Under the pieces are notes generated by a model, which was not told the DNA's origin, ran no database searches, and was given only the letters and a program-made list of their open reading frames with translations. A stretch of 64,000 nucleotides of DNA from Flaccisagitta enflata (lineage: Eukaryota; Chaetognatha; Sagittoidea; Aphragmophora), in assembly GCA_965153355.1 (NCBI GenBank), contig OZ231128.1:26784001-26848000 (forward strand). The letters are read 5' to 3'. Shown in pieces: positions 1 to 12,120 of the stretch. A program made the translations under genes and the position numbers. The number at the start of each line of letters is the position of its first letter. The first letter of the stretch is position 1.

Positions 1-151
1 TTGATTAACGACTGTTTTTTTAGTGTTAATTAACAGCAGAAAAACTACCGTTAATTAATGGTACTTTTTTGCCTTTTATTAACAATTTTGTTAATTAGAG
101 GCGTTAATGTGCCGTTAATTAACGCAGGGTAAATCGCTCACGATATATCTC
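1..151. other. AT-rich flank outside the palindrome
   Basis: This short stretch lies outside the left palindrome arm. It carries several copies of GTTAATTAAC-like motifs in both orientations, possibly the remnant of a TIR element whose other end lies beyond the window. No gene is visible. Confidence 0.4.
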
Positions 152-400
152 TTTCACTTCCTCTACTCGTTTCAACTAGTATAATCTTCTTTTCTTCTCA
201 TATCTCTCTCCCACACACACACACGCGCGCGCGCGAGATGCCTTTCTCTCTTTCCCATCGTCATCGGGTTTCCTCGATTACTCATAATCATATGAAAGCT
301 CCCTGACTGATGCAGTCTGTCTATCCTTCTGTACTTTTCTGTCTTACGTGATTTGGCTGACTGTTTGTGTCCATGCTTTTGCTAAATCACTTGCGCATTC

Positions 401-421
401 TCTCTCTCTCTCTCTCTTTCT

Positions 422-492
<71 letters not shown>
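401..492. repeat. (CT)n microsatellite
   Basis: About 90 bp of CT dinucleotide with two small interruptions near 418-427. The matching position in the right arm is the (GA)n tract at 51,570-51,680. Confidence 0.95.
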
Positions 493-495
<3 letters not shown>

Positions 496-954
496 AACGA
501 AAAAAAAAGTGAGTTTCACATATCAACTCCTCCCAGATGCGTTTTCACTCACTTACGTTTAAGTAATTAACCCCAACGAGGTTTAAAAAGCTGGCTGCAA
601 AGAAATGGGATCGTGTGGCATAAGTGTGTGGCGCGGAATCTCAAAGGGCCGTCGGAAACCAGTTTCAAGTCCGACAGAGCTTCAGGCCCGACAGGCTTTA
701 CCACTTGTTCATTCTTTTCAAATCTTAAGTTACTGTCTCACGTAAGACATGACAGCTTAATTTGTTAGAAATAGACACATTCTTTCTCATTCTACCCCTG
801 AATAGTCTTTTTCTCCTCCTGTTTTGTTTTTCTCACATTTTCCCCCCTTTTTTTGCCTTATTTTTCTACATGAGTTTAAGTCCGTCAGGGGTGTAAGTCC
901 AACAAACAGGGACGTTGGCCGATGTCCCTGACGTCCCTCCCCGTACACCCATGT
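493..954. other. Low-copy arm sequence, no gene seen
   Basis: Non-repetitive sequence shared with the right arm (about 51,170-51,560). No convincing ORF, RNA or TE terminus is visible. Confidence 0.6.
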
Positions 955-1031
955 GACGTGTGGTGAGGTGATGTGATGTGGTGATGTTGTGATGTGATGT
1001 GATGTGATGTGATGTGATGTGATGTTGATGT
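955..1031. repeat. (TGATG)n pentanucleotide array
   Basis: Tandem TGATG/TGGTG units, most regular from 990 to 1,023. The right arm keeps the flanks but not the array, and is interrupted there by about 480 bp (50,600-51,084), so the array grew after the arms separated. Confidence 0.85.
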
Positions 1032-1189
1032 GTGGTATGGTGGTGTCTTGATCTTGTGGTGAGATGGCGGTGTGGGGTTGTCGGATCGGGGTAAGCATTA
1101 AATCCGGGGTTGATGGCTTATCGGCGAAAGCGTGACGGTTTCAGAACTACAGTTGGGTGGATCAGTGATGTTGATGTTACTTACAAACT

Positions 1190-1242
1190 AAGTGTTACGG
1201 TGCCATAACCCATAAGTTATGGGTTATGGCACCGTAACACTT
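1190..1242. repeat. 53-bp perfect palindrome (hairpin)
   Basis: A 26-bp stem with a single G at the centre (1,216). The right arm has only one half of it (near 50,410-50,437) joined directly to the downstream flank, so the left arm gained an inverted copy of its own sequence. Confidence 0.9.
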
Positions 1243-1699
1243 TGTTTGTTTTATCTGAAAATCTCATATCGCTCAGTGGTTTATGTATGTCGTTCCGCTC
1301 TTACGCCGCGCCGTCGGCGTCAAATGTCAATACAGTTATCGTCGCGTCGCGCACCGTTTACGAATATCAACGATAATCGTTAATCCATTCGTTGATCGAA
1401 TCATCCAAAGGACTTCGTACAGTGTGCTATTTAAGGGTAATGGAATACCCACATAACGCTGGTAAAGGATCCATCGCCTACATGAAGTTCCAACCGCGCT
1501 ACACACCCGCGACAAGCATTCTTGGCGTATCAGCCCCTAATCTTACCTGATTTGCTTCCTCCTTTCACCTTGGGTTAGTCCCTAATTACCATACATAAAC
1601 ATAATCCAATATCCTGACTGACATGCATCGCTTTTTGGTCACATCATCAACATTTGAAGCATGATTATATTTATAGAATGATCAATTCCACCCACACAA

Positions 1700-1754
1700 A
1701 ATTTTCAAGAGGCGTCCTCGCATCTCTTTAAGAGGCTTTGTCCGTCTGTGGGTG

Positions 1755-1756
<2 letters not shown>
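1700..1756 (-). mobile_element. Family A 3' end (hairpin AGATGCG type)
   Basis: A GATGCG..CGCATC-type hairpin followed by TCTTTAAGAGGCTTTGTCCGTC marks the 3' end of a family A element read on the minus strand. The right-arm counterpart is at 49,950-50,015. Confidence 0.55.

Positions 1757-1809
<53 letters not shown>
1757..1809. repeat. (CT)n microsatellite
   Basis: Uninterrupted CT dinucleotide. The right-arm homologue is the much longer (GA)n at 49,778-49,919. Confidence 0.95.
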
Positions 1810-1811
<2 letters not shown>

Positions 1812-2027
1812 AGATTCACCCCTGCGGACATCAGCCGTTTGGGGCGGTTGCCATGAACGACTTGACCAACAGCCCTCCTGATAGAAAGATACCTTCCTCT
1901 AACCCCCCCCCCCTCGTCCCCACCACGCCAAACGAGCCTCTGCTCTGCGCCTGCGCCCATTTCTACCCGGTGCTACGTCAAAGTGAGCTAATCGTCGCGG
2001 GCAAATAAAAAAAATGCCGCGTCGGTG

Positions 2028-2272
2028 GTGTGGCGGTTTTGGCGGTGACGGTAGCAGTGGCGGTAGCGGTGGCGGCTGTGATGGCGGCGGCCATGGTGGC
2101 GGCGGTGGCGGCAATGACGGCTGAGATGGCCGCGCCCTGGCGGTGGTGGTGGCGGTGGCGGTGGCGGTAGCGGTGGCGGCTGTAATGGCGGTGGCCGTGG
2201 CGGTGGCGGTGGCCGTGGCGCTGGCGGTGGCGCTGGCGGCGGCGGCAATGGCGGCTGTGGTGGCGGGCGCAC
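2028..2272. repeat. GC-rich trinucleotide array (GGC/GGT/GAC)
   Basis: Degenerate GGC, GGT and GCG triplets over about 245 bp. The right arm holds a shorter version at 48,690-48,825. Frames through it give Ala, Pro, His or Gly runs, which is what the triplet structure forces and not evidence of coding. Confidence 0.85.
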
Positions 2273-2394
2273 CTCCTTCCTGATACACTCTCGTCGACCT
2301 CACTCTTAGTAACGGCGTCTTGATGAAGCAGTTTCGCGCTCGTTTTTCATGGCCTCTGGACCCTGAGGCGCCGACCAAACCGTGGGCCGAGAGA

Positions 2395-2812
<418 letters not shown>

Positions 2813-3019
2813 GTAAAAAAAGAGACAGACAGACAGACGTGGACGGACGTTTGGTCAAAGAAAAAACAGAAGGAAGCAGATAGGCAAAGAGAGACGGGCA
2901 AAAACGGACAACGAGGATTGAGTGGGTGATAATGGAGACATTAAGACGAGGATGTAAGGTGAACATCTCGCAAACAGTTTGTGACCAAAAACTAGACACA
3001 CACGAACACTCACTCACAA

Positions 3020-3124
<105 letters not shown>

Positions 3125-3257
3125 TGCACGCACGCACACACATGTACACCACAAACGCATTAAAGAGATTTGAGGGACGAGAGAATAAAAGAAGGAAATG
3201 GAAGGATGAAAGAGAACGGAAGTGGAAGCAGCGATCGCTTTGGGGGAAGGGTAAGAA

Positions 3258-3468
3258 AACAAGCCCAAGACAGAGCAAAAGTCGCGGATGGTTGAGGAGG
3301 GGCAGTATAGTACTACAGAACGACAGTACAACAGTATTTTACACTTACATACCTTTCTATGTCATAAAACACCATGAAAAGACAAAAAACAACGGTAATT
3401 CAAAAATGTTACCGACGGACCGACCGACCGACCCAGCAAGGTGTAAAGTCGCATGTCCGCTACTAAAA
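3258..3468 (+). mobile_element. Family A Helentron-like element
   Basis: The 5' end AACAAGCCC is followed by AGTCGCGGATGG and GAGGGGCAG, then a CGGACCGACC core, and the 3' hairpin region ends in CTAAAA. The same insertion is in the right arm (45,209-45,419, minus), so it predates the arm duplication. The right-arm hairpin AGTCGCGGACATGCGACT is the better preserved. Confidence 0.6.
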
Positions 3469-3534
3469 GAAGGGAAAGAAACAGGAGAAAGAAGGAGAAG
3501 AATAAAAGAGAATGGAAGTGAAGGGAAATATTGG

Positions 3535-3583
3535 CACGGACCGACAGACCCTCTTCTAGAGATGCGAGGACGCATCTAAAAAT
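3535..3583 (+). mobile_element. Family A 3' end (AGATGCG hairpin)
   Basis: The hairpin AGATGCG-AGGA-CGCATCT at 3,560-3,577 is followed by AAAAA and preceded by TCTTCTAG and a GGACCGAC core. Mirrored at about 45,099-45,145. Confidence 0.6.
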
Positions 3584-3812
3584 AGGAAGCAAGGGGAAAG
3601 AAGAGACGATAGAGTGTTGAAACAATGTTTAATCGCATTTTAGAGGTACAGTGCAAGTGAGCGAAAAAAAGATCGAAGACCACTTTGTTTTAGGACTTTG
3701 TTTGTTTGCTCTGTATTACAGGACTTTGTCTCCTTTGGAGCCGCTGCCCAAAAGGGGCAAAGGAGGAAATGGAAATGCTTGAGTAGTGTGTGATTTAAGT
3801 TGAGGGGGAGCA

Positions 3813-4283
3813 GGGCAGCCACCCCAAAGGGGATGAAGTCCTGTAGAACACAGGGGGAATCTGTCCGTCCATCCATATGTCCGTCTGCAAGTCCATCTGT
3901 CCATCTGTCCATTTGTCCTCCCCGCCCCATCCTCAGGGCTTTGTCTCCTTTGGGTCCTATTCTGACCCAATTTCTGCCAAATAGCCCAAATCCATGCAAT
4001 ATGGCCCAAATCTAGGCAAAATGGCCCATATCCATGCAAAATGGCCTCCAATACCTAAATTTTGACCAGATTTGAGCCATTTTGCTTGGATTTGGGCCAT
4101 TATTCTTGGATTTAGGCCATTTTGCATAGATTTTGGCCATATTGCTTAGATTTGGCAGAAATTGGGTCAGAATTGGCCCCAAAGGAGACAAAGCCTTAAG
4201 GATGGGGCAGGGAGGACGTACGGACGGACGGACAGATTCCCCCTGTATTCTACAGGACTTTGTCCCCTTCGGGGCCGCTGCCC
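3813..4283. mobile_element. Family B TIR element
   Basis: It begins GGGCAGCC-ACCCC-AAAGGGG and ends GGGGCCGCTGCCC. The inverted similarity extends inward through the CAGGGGGAATCTGTCCGTCC block and the CAGGGCTTTGTCTCCTTTGG / CCAAAGGAGACAAAGCC block, so it is almost entirely a long fold-back. The centre holds degenerate GGCCCAAATC-type repeats. The right arm carries an expanded copy at 42,804-44,168. Confidence 0.7.
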
Positions 4284-5200
4284 AAAAAGGGGCAAAAGAG
4301 GGAATAGAAAGGCAAAAGGGGCAAAGGAGGGAATGAAAAGGCAAAATGGGGCAAAGGAGGGAATGGAAAGGCAAAAGGGGCAAAGGAGGGAATGGAAAGG
4401 CCAAATGGGGCAAAGGAGGGAATGGAAAGGCAAAAGGGGCAAAGGAGGGAATGGAATGGCAAAAGGGGCAAAGGAGGGAATGGAAAGGCAAGGCAAAGGA
4501 GGAAATGGAAAGTAAATGGGGCAAGGGCAAATGGAGGGAATGAAAGGAAATGGGCAAAGGAGGGAATGAAAAGGCAAAATGGGGCAAAGGAGGGAATGGA
4601 AAGGCAAAAGGGGCAAAGGAGGGAATGGAAAGGCAAAGGAAGGAATGGAAAGGCAAAATGGACAAAGGAGGGAATGGAAAGGCAAAAGGGGCAAAGGAGG
4701 GAATGGAAAGGCAAATGGGGCAAAGGAGGGAATGGAGGGAATGGAAAGGCAAAATGGACAAAGGAGGAAATGGAAAGGCAAAAGGGGCAAAGGAGGGAAT
4801 GGAAATGCCAAATGGTGCAAAGGAGGGAATGGAAAGGCAAAAGGGGCAAAGGAGGGAATGGAAATGCCAAATGGTGCAAAGGAGGGAATGGAAAGGCAAC
4901 ATGGACAAAGGGGGAAATGGAAAGGCAAAAGGGGCAAAGGAGGGAATGGAAAGGCAAAATGGCGCAAAGGAGGGAATGGAAAGGCAAAAGGGGCAAAGGA
5001 GGGAATGGAAATGCCAAATGGTGCAAAGGAGGGAATGGAAAGGCAACATGGACAAAGGAGGGAATGGAAAGGCAAAAGGGGCAAAGGAGGGAATGGAAAG
5101 GCAAATGGGGCAAAGGAGGGAATAGAGGGAATGGAAAGGCCAAATGGGGCAAAGGAGGGAATCGAAAGGCAAAAGGGGCAAAGGAGGGAATGAAAAGGCA
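4284..5200. repeat. 29-bp minisatellite, about 31 copies
   Basis: Unit GGCAAAAGGGGCAAAGGAGG plus GAATGGAAA, with variants (ATGGACAAAG, ATGCCAAATGG). The unit lacks stops in several frames, so long spurious ORFs run through on both strands. In the right arm the homologous position has only about seven related units (42,590-42,800). Confidence 0.95.
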
Positions 5201-5204
5201 ACAG

Positions 5205-5282
5205 GTCGCCCAAGGGCAATATGTGGTCAGCGATACCCGTTGCCCTGCTTTGCTTGATTGTGAATTGGAGTGAGGGGAAGCA
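5205..5282 (+). repeat. Family B 5' head with CCCTGCTT/AAGCAGGG stem
   Basis: Head sequence TGTGGTCAGCGATACCCGTT leads into GCCCTGCTTTG, then AAGCAGGGC, which can pair with it. The same head occurs at 30,255-30,336, 30,688-30,726, 44,465-44,500 and 62,996-63,052, and in reverse at 44,190-44,240 and 57,425-57,500. The TGGTCAGCGG box resembles a pol III A box, but no B box is seen. Confidence 0.6.
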
Positions 5283-5872
5283 GGGCAGCGGCCCCAAAGG
5301 GGACGAAGGCCTGTAGAACACAGGGGGACTTTCGTTCATCCTGCCTGCAGAAGTGGATGAGATGCAAAAGAGGGCTGACTGAAGGCCTTCTAGAGCCTAA
5401 ACTGAGGTCTAAGAAGGCTGCTGCCAATTGGAAAATGGGAGGGCTGACTTGAGGCTTAAGAGAGCTGCATTAAGGCTTGAAAGGTCAGAGGACAAATTTG
5501 AAGCCTGAAAGCAATAAATTGAGGCTTAGATAGCTGATTTGAGGCCTGAGAGGCCTAGTTTGAGGCCTGAGAGGCCAGTTTTGAGGCCTGAGAATTTGGA
5601 TTTGAGGCCTAAGAGGCCTAATTTGAGGCCTGAGAGGCCAGGTTTGAGGCCTGAGAGGTTGGATTTGAGGCCTGAGAGGCTGGTTTTGAGGCCTGAGAGA
5701 CTTGATTTGAGGCCTGAGAGGCCGGATTTGAGGCCTGAGAGGCCAGATTTGGGGTCTGAGGAGCCTGATGGGGGGACGAACGGACGGACGGACGAACGGA
5801 CGAACGAACTAACGGACGAACGAAAGTCCCCCTGTGTTCTACAGGACTTCGTCCCCTTTGGGTCCGCTGCCC
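5283..5872. mobile_element. Family B TIR element with 21-bp minisatellite core
   Basis: The inverted ends GGGCAGCGGCCCC..AGTCC/GGCCTGTAGAACACAGGGGGACTTTCGTTC enclose a minisatellite. A direct copy with the same internal order lies at 63,053-63,665, outside the palindrome. Confidence 0.75.
5440..5768. repeat. 21-bp minisatellite (GAGGCCTGAGAGGCC...)
   Basis: Units of about 21 bp built on GAGGCCTGAGAGGCCNGNTTT. Because 21 is a multiple of three, it opens an ORF reading RPERPxL repeats on one strand. The related array is at 63,290-63,550. Confidence 0.9.
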
Positions 5873-5879
5873 AAAAGGG

Positions 5880-6240
5880 GCATAGGATGGAATGGAAGGG
5901 CAACGGAGGGCATGGTAAGGCAAAAGGGGCAAAGGAGGGAATGGAAAAGCAAAAGGGGCAAAGGAGGGAATGAAAAGGCAAAATGGACAAAGGGGGAAAT
6001 GGAAAGGCAAAAGGGACAAAGGAGGGAATGGAAAGGCAATATGGACAAAGGGGAAAATGGAAAGGCAAAATGGACCAAGGGGGAAATGGAAAGGCAATAT
6101 GGACAAAGGGGGAAATGGAAAGGCAAAATGGACAAAGGAGGAAATGGAAAGGCAAAATGGACGAAGGGGGAAATGGAAAGGCAAAATGGACGAAGGGGGA
6201 AATGGAAAGGCAAAAAGGGGCAAAGAGGGCGGGTAAAGGA
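5880..6240. repeat. 29-bp minisatellite (ATGGACAAAG variant)
   Basis: About 12 units of GGCAAAATGGACAAAGGGGG plus AAATGGAAA. It is related to the array at 4,284-5,200 and matches 42,590-42,800 in the right arm. Confidence 0.92.
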
Positions 6241-6331
6241 GGAAACGAAAGGAAAGGAAACGCAACAAAATAAGACGATAATTTTCTCCTTCAAGTGAAC
6301 CCCCTTTACGCTTCGCTGGCATTGGCCTCCT

Positions 6332-7930
<1,599 letters not shown>

Positions 7931-8080
7931 TCCTATTCTTCTCCCTCTTTCCCTCTCTTCCTCTTTTTCCTCCTTAATTGCCGATGACGCCAGAAAGAGA
8001 AAGAAAGGCAACAGTTGTTGTGCATAGGTCAAGAAAGACTGCTCCGCTGTACCCTTGAACCGTGAAGCTCAAATATTTTC

Positions 8081-8255
8081 AGTCGCGTGCTACGCAACTC
8101 TATGACCCGAAGTCAGTCGGTCCGTCGGTCGGTCAGTCGGTCCATCACCCTCGTCTTTTGCTTTCTGCACTTGGCCAAACGCTCAAGTTAACCTTTTTAA
8201 TCACTGCCTCTGCCCACCCGCACGCGACCTTGGCAGCCGTGTATCCGGCCTTGTT
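8081..8255 (-). mobile_element. Family A Helentron-like element
   Basis: Read on the minus strand it runs from AACAAGGCCGGATACACGGC through a GGTC/GGACC core to the hairpin AGTTGCGTAGCACGCGACT. The same insertion is present at 40,116-40,297 in the right arm, so it predates the duplication. Confidence 0.7.
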
Positions 8256-8282
8256 TTAATTGCAGTAGCGGAGCGGAAGTAA

Positions 8283-8706
8283 CACAGCGAAATCTGTAGT
8301 GATATTAATCCCCTGGGGAATTCCCCGGGGAATTCCCCGGGGAATTCCCCGGGGAATCCCCATTGCAATTACTATTTAAAGTTAACCGGGCTTTTTTGAA
8401 AAATATCTTAGTTTTATCCCGGGGAATTCTCTGGGGAAATCCCTGGGGAAATCTCTTGTTACAACAATTTTTTTAAAGTGAACCGGGCTTTACTGAAGAA
8501 TATCAAAGTTTAATTCCGGGGAATCCCCCGGGGAATCCCCTGTTACAATTACTCTTTAAAGTGAACCGGGCTTTACTGAGAAATATTAAAGTCTAATTCC
8601 GAGGAATTCTCTGGGGAAATCCCTCATTTAAACTAACTTAACTAATGAATCAGGGTTTTTCCCTGGGGGACTAATGTCCAGTTTTTCTACTATAGATTGC
8701 GCTGTG
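8283..8706. mobile_element. 424-bp TIR element with AGTAA target duplication
   Basis: The ends are CACAGCGAAATCTGTAGT and the inverse of CACAGCGCAATCTATAGT (16 of 18 matching). It is flanked by AGTAA on both sides (8,278-8,282 and 8,707-8,711). The right arm has a single AGTAA with no insert near 40,085, an empty site. The interior has about four imperfect ~110-bp units containing AAAGTGAACCGGGCTTTACT and CCCCGGGGAATTC palindromes. A 5-bp TSD and CAC ends fit Transib- or Chapaev-like elements, but no transposase is present. Confidence 0.85.
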
Positions 8707-8711
8707 AGTAA

Positions 8712-9270
8712 GGGCTACTTTGTCTCACAGAATGAATCTTTTTTTTCTTTCTGATTTACAAGGCACGGTTTTGGTATGTGAGAGTAGTATGACTGCGTTG
8801 GTCGATGTTTCTCAGACATAGATACAGAAGTAAAGCTGGTCAGTAAACCCTGTTCTTGAGTGTTCTTCAGTATTCTTCATGTTAGCTGATGCTGATAAAA
8901 TGAATTACTCTCAAATGTCAAGAAAAGGCTGCAACAATACTGTTATGAAATGTAGTTTAAAAGCCAAATAAGCATCGATGTTTTTTTCCCGCTGGATCTT
9001 GAATGAATGTTTTCCACCATTTTTTTTAAAGTTCAATACAGTTACAACCCAAAATAACAGATCCAATAGTTATAGAAATTGGATATGCACTTGGGGTCCT
9101 TTCATGTTATTTTCCTTTAATTGCATATTTGGCAATAACAAAAATCCGCCTGAAATGGATGAAATTTGTTGGTCCATTCACGTTGTTGTCGGGTTTTGCT
9201 GTACATATATTTCCATTAATGGTTCTGGTGAATTAAGAAAAAATCATTTTCCCTCGGTATTCTTTTGAGC
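8712..9270. other. Low-copy arm sequence, no gene seen
   Basis: Well conserved with 39,540-40,080 in the right arm. The frames are interrupted and no family is recognised. Confidence 0.6.
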
Positions 9271-9297
9271 CCCACCCCTGATACATCGCCTCATGAA

Positions 9298-9437
9298 AAC
9301 AAGGCTGTATACACTCCCCCTCAGTCGCGGACGGGTGGGCAGGAGCGGAATAGCGAAAAAACGCTCGCATTTTGTTTTGGTAACCGACCAACCAACAGAC
9401 AGAGCGGCTTCTAGAGTCGCGTGTCCGCGACTAAAAA
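9298..9437 (+). mobile_element. Family A element, short copy
   Basis: The 5' end is AACAAGGCTGTATACAC and the 5' sub-terminal repeat AGTCGCGGACGGG. A short GACC core follows, then the hairpin AGTCGCG-TGTC-CGCGACT (9,415-9,432) with AAAAA. The right arm has a longer family A element at the same site (39,247-39,515), with a different interior. Confidence 0.75.
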
Positions 9438-10382
9438 ACAGAGATAGAATTGAGGGTCTGACAATGGGGTTATTCAGGATTTCCTTGTTCAAAAGGTCCA
9501 AAGATCACGTCAAGGGGCCAAAGTGGAGAGGAGGTCAAAGGGCAGCGAGTAGAGGTCAAGGAGTGAAAGGAAAACAGAATTTATAGGACAGGAAGCGCAA
9601 AGGGAAGAAGATGCTCTCAAACCAGCACACGCGCAACCGCAAAGAGAGAAAGGAGGAGAGAGTCATTCAGATGAGAAGAAAAAATACCAGATAAACCGGA
9701 TAAAAAAGAAATCGAAAGAGAGAGAATAGCCCCAAAAGCGTTTGATGGTCAGCGGTATCCGTTGACCCATAGTATATGGTATTCATAGGGGCAGTGGCGC
9801 TAATAGAGCTGAGGAATTATGATGGAGGCTCAGAGTTTGGCTGCAGGGGTAGGGTTAGGGAAGAGAAGATTTATACTTTGATCTCGTTGATTTTTGGGTC
9901 CGGAGATTTGGACCCAGAGATTTCGATTATAGCCTCACAGCTGTGATCTTGGGTAGGCCTCAAGGCTAATTTCTGGACTTAAAGTTGAGATATCAGGCTT
10001 AGACCGAAATTTTCGCCATGAAGCTCAGATGTAGGCTTCAACGATGTGGGCCATTATCCTTGGATTTGTAACAAACCTGACAAGAAGGGGAAGGGAATTT
10101 AGAAAGAGCAGAAGGAAAATGATATCAAGCTTTTACTCTTAGATGTAAGTATTTAAACTTATAGGAGTTATAGCTGCAAAAAAAGTTATATCTCATTATC
10201 ACAGTTTTTTCTAAAATTGCTTGAATTTTTGCAATTGCTTCAAATGAAGTATGATCTAAATATTTTTTGTTTGAAACTACTCTTACAACCGTGATATCGC
10301 TTCAGAGAAAAATGTAATTATTGTGCTTCGAGTACAAATACTTGTTTTATTTAAAATTGATGCTTTGCAGACTCTTGAAATT
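9438..10382. other. Low-copy arm sequence with a degraded family B head
   Basis: TGGTCAGCGGTATCCGTTG at about 9,747 is a family B head followed by GGGGCAGTGGC. The rest is conserved with 38,300-39,240. No gene is recognised. Confidence 0.5.
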
Positions 10383-10455
10383 TGTTAAAAAAAAAAAAAA
10401 AAAAAAAGAAATAAAAAAATGAAAAAGAGACAAAAAAAAAAAAAAAAAAAAAAAT
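10383..10455. repeat. A-rich tract
   Basis: Two poly(A) runs separated by a short spacer. ATATCAAGCTTTT at about 10,121 and AAAAGCTTGATAT at about 10,535 form a weak inverted pair around it. Confidence 0.8.
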
Positions 10456-10626
10456 CATCATAGTATTTTATCAGTATTTATGAGATTTTATGTATTTAAT
10501 GATTGAAAATTATTGAGATAATACATCTTAAAAAAAAGCTTGATATTTTTTCCTAGTTGAGATTGATCATGATCACCCTGTAAAGGCTAAGGTAATCGTC
10601 TCCCGGGCCGCTGCCAAAAAGGGGAG

Positions 10627-10627
<1 letters not shown>

Positions 10628-10704
<77 letters not shown>
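10628..10704. repeat. (GA)n microsatellite
   Basis: GA dinucleotide preceded by a CGGGCCGCTGCC-like family B remnant. The right arm has only about 25 bp of CT here (38,073-38,097). Confidence 0.95.
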
Positions 10705-10705
<1 letters not shown>

Positions 10706-11020
10706 CCACCATAATTGAGCGTTCACAAAATTTTTAATGCAACAAGATGTGTTGCCTTTCTCATGTTGTTATGGCGAGATGGGTTGCTCTTAGAGATCAT
10801 AGAGAGGTCGGTTAGGAAATATAAGTGATGAATGATTACTAGGTCACCAATCGTCAAAATGGGTTTGCGAAAGAACTACTTATGAGAGGGCGTTTTTCAT
10901 GTGGTATTGGTTGGTGTGCGTGATTTCTGAATTCAGCCAAGGGAAAAAGGAGAAGGAAACAAAGAATATAAGATAACGGTTCATCACAAACGTAGCTATT
11001 TCCTTTTGATTACCTTCGGA

Positions 11021-11062
11021 TTAGAAAGAAAGAAAGAAATGATAAAAGAATGAAAGAAAAAA

Positions 11063-11093
<31 letters not shown>

Positions 11094-11134
11094 AAAAGAA
11101 AGAAAAAAAAAGAAAGAAAAAGAGAAAGAAAGAG

Positions 11135-11177
<43 letters not shown>

Positions 11178-11181
11178 AAAA

Positions 11182-11224
<43 letters not shown>

Positions 11225-11340
11225 TCGGAATGAAAGAAAGATTGGAAAAAGGAAAGGAAACATAGTGAGAAAGAAAGAACGAAAGACCAGAAGAAAAAAA
11301 AGAAAGAATGTAAGAAAGAAGGGAAAGAGAGGAAAGATGT
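11021..11340. repeat. (GAAA)n tetranucleotide tract
   Basis: Imperfect GAAA/GAGA repeats. Mirrored as (TTTC)n at 37,630-37,770. Confidence 0.95.
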
Positions 11341-11346
11341 TTGAGT

Positions 11347-11548
11347 AACAAGGCTGGATACACGGCTACCCCAGTTGCATGCGGGTGGGCGGGGCCAAAT
11401 TGGAGGTCACGTGATCATTTGGGCAAGAGCAGTGAAGCCAAAAGCTGCAAAAAAAAAAAACACAATAAAAGTAAAGTGTGACGGACGGAAGGACCGACGA
11501 ACGGACCAAAAAAGCGGTGTGTTGAGAGTTGCTTAGCACGCGACCAAA
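11347..11548 (+). mobile_element. Family A Helentron-like element
   Basis: It runs from AACAAGGCTGGATACACGGC through AGTTGCATGCGGGTGGGC and a GACGGACGGACC core to the hairpin AGTTGCTTAGCACGCGACC. The right arm keeps only the 3' two-thirds (37,357-37,560), where the 5' part is lost into poly(T). Confidence 0.75.
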
Positions 11549-11571
11549 TATATGAATAGGTTGAATCTAAC

Positions 11572-11711
11572 AACAAGGCCAAGTAGGCCAATAAGGTGCG
11601 CCGGGTGGATCGTCGAACGAATATGTTACCCGACCAACAGACCAACCGACCAACCGACCGACCAACCAACGGACATAGCCTATTATAGAGGTGCTTGGGC
11701 GCACCTAAAAA
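11572..11711 (+). mobile_element. Family A2 element (AGGTGC hairpin), left arm only
   Basis: The 5' AACAAGGCCAAGTAGGCC is followed by the sub-terminal AAGGTGCG, a GACCAACC core and the 3' hairpin AGGTGC-TTGGGC-GCACCT (11,689-11,706), then AAAAAA. The right arm reads straight through (about 37,325-37,350), an empty site. A second copy is in the right arm at 42,112-42,233. Confidence 0.8.
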
Positions 11712-11870
11712 ACGGCAGGAAACATAAAAAAGAAAGGAAGAGTCAACGGACGTGAGGAAATTTTCTTTAGTGAGACATGAAAGAAAATAAGAAACATTCC
11801 CGGCCATCGACCGGGAATTCATTTCATCACTTTACCTGGAAATCGACGCAAACGGTAAAGGCTCATGAAG

Positions 11871-11991
<121 letters not shown>

Positions 11992-12120
11992 GGATTAGAA
12001 ACAGACAAAAAGAGAAATTCAGAGAGACAGACAGCCAGACAGACAGACAGAAAGATAGACAGACAGAAAGTAAGAGACAGTATATCAGAAAGGACAGAGA
12101 CAGTGATAGAGACAGAGAAA

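Noticed and set aside
5205-5282. SINE interpretation of the family B head
   Set aside because: TGGTCAGCGG resembles an A box, but no B box or tRNA fold follows; a structured transposon end fits better.
4012-5339. Overlapping ORFs of 290-390 codons in several frames
   Set aside because: Produced by a stop-free 29-bp minisatellite read in different frames; copy number differs greatly between arms.
10121-10548. Weak inverted pair ATATCAAGCTTTT/AAAAGCTTGATAT
   Set aside because: Only about 13 bp, not preserved at both ends in the right arm, and no target duplication seen.
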